The position numbers and the translations under genes are program-made. The notes beneath the pieces were generated by a model, which ran no database searches, had not been told where the DNA came from, and saw only the letters and a list, made by a program, of their open reading frames with translations. A stretch of 64,000 nt of DNA, taken from contig NZ_CP160680.1 of NCBI RefSeq assembly GCF_040784935.1, positions 496,001 through 560,000 of the forward strand, read 5' to 3'. Shown here piece after piece: positions 62,382 through 64,000 of this stretch (the stretch's first letter is position 1; each line of letters begins with the position of its first letter). Origin of the DNA: Lewinella sp. LCG006 (lineage in GTDB: Bacteria > Bacteroidota > Bacteroidia > Chitinophagales > Saprospiraceae).

Positions 62382-64000
62382 TGCACACGGTTACGTTCGT
62401 CAACAGAAGCCCCATTATGGTCTTCCCGCTGCTTAATTTTATTGTTGCCAAAGGGATAAGTATAGGTCAGCCGAAAAATAGATCCCTCCTGCTGATACTC
62501 TTGCCTATGGACAAGGTTAAGTTCAGGTTGGTTGTAAGATTGCGTCCAGAAAGACCCTAAATTAAATCCATCTTCCCAGGTTAGGGCTAAACTGCTTCCG
62601 CTGTTGAATTTCTTCCGCAGCCCCATATTAAATCCGCCTTGCCAGGGAATATCAGCCAGGCCGTAAGTCATCCCCGATTGCACATAGCCATCTACTTCGA
62701 GGGTTAAATCTTTGCTTAAGGTAATAGTTTGGGTGGAATTAAAGGCTGCGAAAAAGCTTTCGTAACTCAACAACTCTCCTTCATAAAAAGGCCGCTGCTG
62801 CTGCCAGGCTATCCCGCCTTCGTAGCGGCTTTCCCACCATTCCGTTATTTTCACGGGGAAGCTAAGCCAGAGATACGCCAACTGAGCGTCCTTCATGTTT
62901 TCTGGCTGAGTAATGGTGAGGTTTTCTTCCGCTAAAATGTCCAACTGCCCCCAGAAAATGGGGTGTTCCTCCTGGCTATATTGCGCCGTCAGCATGAGCG
63001 ACTTATAGCGGTAGGATAATCGAAACTGACGGGAAAACGAAGCCCTCACTTGAGGGTTACCCGTAGTAAGTGTATTGGGCGAAAAGAAGAAAAATGCGGG
63101 AGCCAGTACATTCAAACTTGGCCGCTGTATACGCTCACTGTAGGCGAATTGCAGGGAGTTGTCGTCGTTAATGGTGTGCGACAAAAAGAAGGTAGGGAAA
63201 AAGCGGCCGTATTTGCGGCTCGTCAGGATTTCCTGCAGACTATCCAATTGAATGTTGGTGTACTCATAGCGCAGGCCTGCTTTCGCGGTAGTCTTCTCGC
63301 TGATCTTAAAATCGGTAGACAAATAGGTGGCATAGATGTGCTCCTCCATGCTCAGCAAATTGGTGTACCGAGGTCGGTTAAGCTGCTGACCGCCGATGAT
63401 ATCCGCCACCAAATTGTCATTAACAAAATTGGAAAATGATCCTTTCACACCAAATTCCACGTTCCAATCCTCCTGAATGGCCTTGCTCACATCAGCTTTA
63501 AAGACATGGAATTCAATAGGGTTTTCCTTACGGGAAATGAATTCCTCGTTGCTCATGATTTCTCCGGTAGCGTCGGTTGTGATATCAGTATAATCAGCGG
63601 GGTTTTTGTTGGTATAGTCGAGGTAATCATAGTCCAACGACAGTTTCCAGTCCTTAGCAAAGGAATGCCGAAGGTTGATGTTGGTCATCCAATGTTTCCA
63701 GTCGTTTTCTTCCAAACTCCGCAGGCTTGAACGCTCTCTCAGCTCGCCATTGGCCAGCACCGTAGTGGCAGTATTGGCATCCAAATCCCAGATAGTGGTG
63801 TACGCTGAGAACAAAAGTCCTAAAGTTGTTTTTGAGTTGATTTCATAATCCACTCCTACCCTGCCACTGTAAAATCCCCGAAAAGCTGGGCGATTACTGT
63901 ACGAGTCCGTTGCCAGGAAAGTCTCACCATCCTGAATCCGCTTAGTGATGGTCACATCCTCTTGCAAGTAATTGTTATTGGCCGCCAGGCTACCGTATAT
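62378..64000 (-). CDS. Outer-membrane beta-barrel (TonB-dependent receptor-like) protein, 5' end beyond window
   Basis: The reading frame stays open to the window's right edge, giving 540 visible residues of the C-terminal part; a start codon is not in the window. The sequence is a repetitive beta barrel of the OMP_b-brl_3 family, with strands such as FRGFYSGRVGVDYEINSKTT, NINLRHSFAKDWKLSLDYDY, EDWNVEFGVKGSFSNFV and AGLRYEYTNIQLDSL, and the family-typical LQFAYSERIQRPSLNVLAP and FFSPNTLTTGNPQVRASFSR. The C terminus FGNNKIKQREDHNGASVDER also fits. Such proteins are TonB-dependent outer-membrane transporters lacking a SusD partner. Its stop codon overlaps the downstream hybrid kinase gene (ATGA). 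Confidence 0.85.
   Translation of the reverse strand: MYGSLAANNNYLQEDVTITKRIQDGETFLATDSYSNRPAFRGFYSGRVGVDYEINSKTTLGLLFSAYTTIWDLDANTATTVLANGELRERSSLRSLEENDWKHWMTNINLRHSFAKDWKLSLDYDYLDYTNKNPADYTDITTDATGEIMSNEEFISRKENPIEFHVFKADVSKAIQEDWNVEFGVKGSFSNFVNDNLVADIIGGQQLNRPRYTNLLSMEEHIYATYLSTDFKISEKTTAKAGLRYEYTNIQLDSLQEILTSRKYGRFFPTFFLSHTINDDNSLQFAYSERIQRPSLNVLAPAFFFFSPNTLTTGNPQVRASFSRQFRLSYRYKSLMLTAQYSQEEHPIFWGQLDILAEENLTITQPENMKDAQLAYLWLSFPVKITEWWESRYEGGIAWQQQRPFYEGELLSYESFFAAFNSTQTITLSKDLTLEVDGYVQSGMTYGLADIPWQGGFNMGLRKKFNSGSSLALTWEDGFNLGSFWTQSYNQPELNLVHRQEYQQEGSIFRLTYTYPFGNNKIKQREDHNGASVDERNRVQ

Overview
The window looks like chromosomal DNA from a marine-type member of the Bacteroidota, probably the Saprospiria (Lewinella-like). 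This rests on several signs: type IX secretion (T9SS) C-terminal sorting domains on three proteins, a TonB-dependent receptor with a carboxypeptidase-like N-terminal domain, two hybrid histidine kinase/AraC regulators, Bacteroidota-type -7 boxes (TAnnTTTG), and the gene order tRNA-Thr/Tyr/Gly/Thr-tuf-tRNA-Trp-secE-nusG-rplKAJL-rpoBC. The genus is an inference and no rRNA gene is present to test it.

Layout. 1-3239 (+): a 38-bp tandem repeat, a DUF6265/DinB-like exported protein, queA, then a palindrome-rich spacer. 3240-14905 (-): an accessory run of exported proteins, namely a T9SS cargo protein, a class C beta-lactamase-fold serine hydrolase, lipoproteins, a His-rich TPR lipoprotein, a TonB-dependent receptor and a DUF4178-like membrane protein. 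15005-28833 (-): the transcription and translation supercluster (four tRNAs, tuf, tRNA-Trp, secE, nusG, rplK, rplA, rplJ, rplL, rpoB, rpoC) with a candidate promoter at its head and a hairpin terminator at its end. 28949-36002: hpf and xerC-like genes, a small TonB-C protein, the exbB/exbD energy-transduction cluster, tRNA-Ser, tatD, RNase H and a rhomboid protease. 36023-39423 (-): a subtilase with a C-terminal SPOR domain, an HD-domain protein with a small downstream ORF, and a DUF4920 lipoprotein.

39666-43422 (+): two tandem paralogues, each an exported MORN-repeat array joined to a caspase-like peptidase and separated by a 135-bp palindromic element; this is the most unusual locus here. 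43461-46925 (-): a small T9SS protein and a collagen-like protein ending in an S74 chaperone domain. 47190-54134: a TPR hybrid histidine kinase, a DinB protein, a 123-bp palindromic element, a CotH-kinase/lamin-tail T9SS protein and tadA. 54171-58102 (+): a membrane-linked AraC regulator, a barrel-like protein, a repeat element, an S41 peptidase and a lipoprotein preceded by a paired operator-like motif. 58170-64000 (-): a beta-propeller hybrid sensor kinase coupled by an ATGA overlap to an outer-membrane barrel protein cut by the window end.

How it fits together: ExbB/ExbD and TonB-C proteins could energise outer-membrane receptors such as the one at 10374-12782; the T9SS cargo proteins, lipoproteins and peptidases form a surface-directed set; the hybrid regulators are natural sensors for it. 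At least five different intergenic palindromic elements lie between genes. No CRISPR array, transposase gene, prophage or clear pseudogene was seen.
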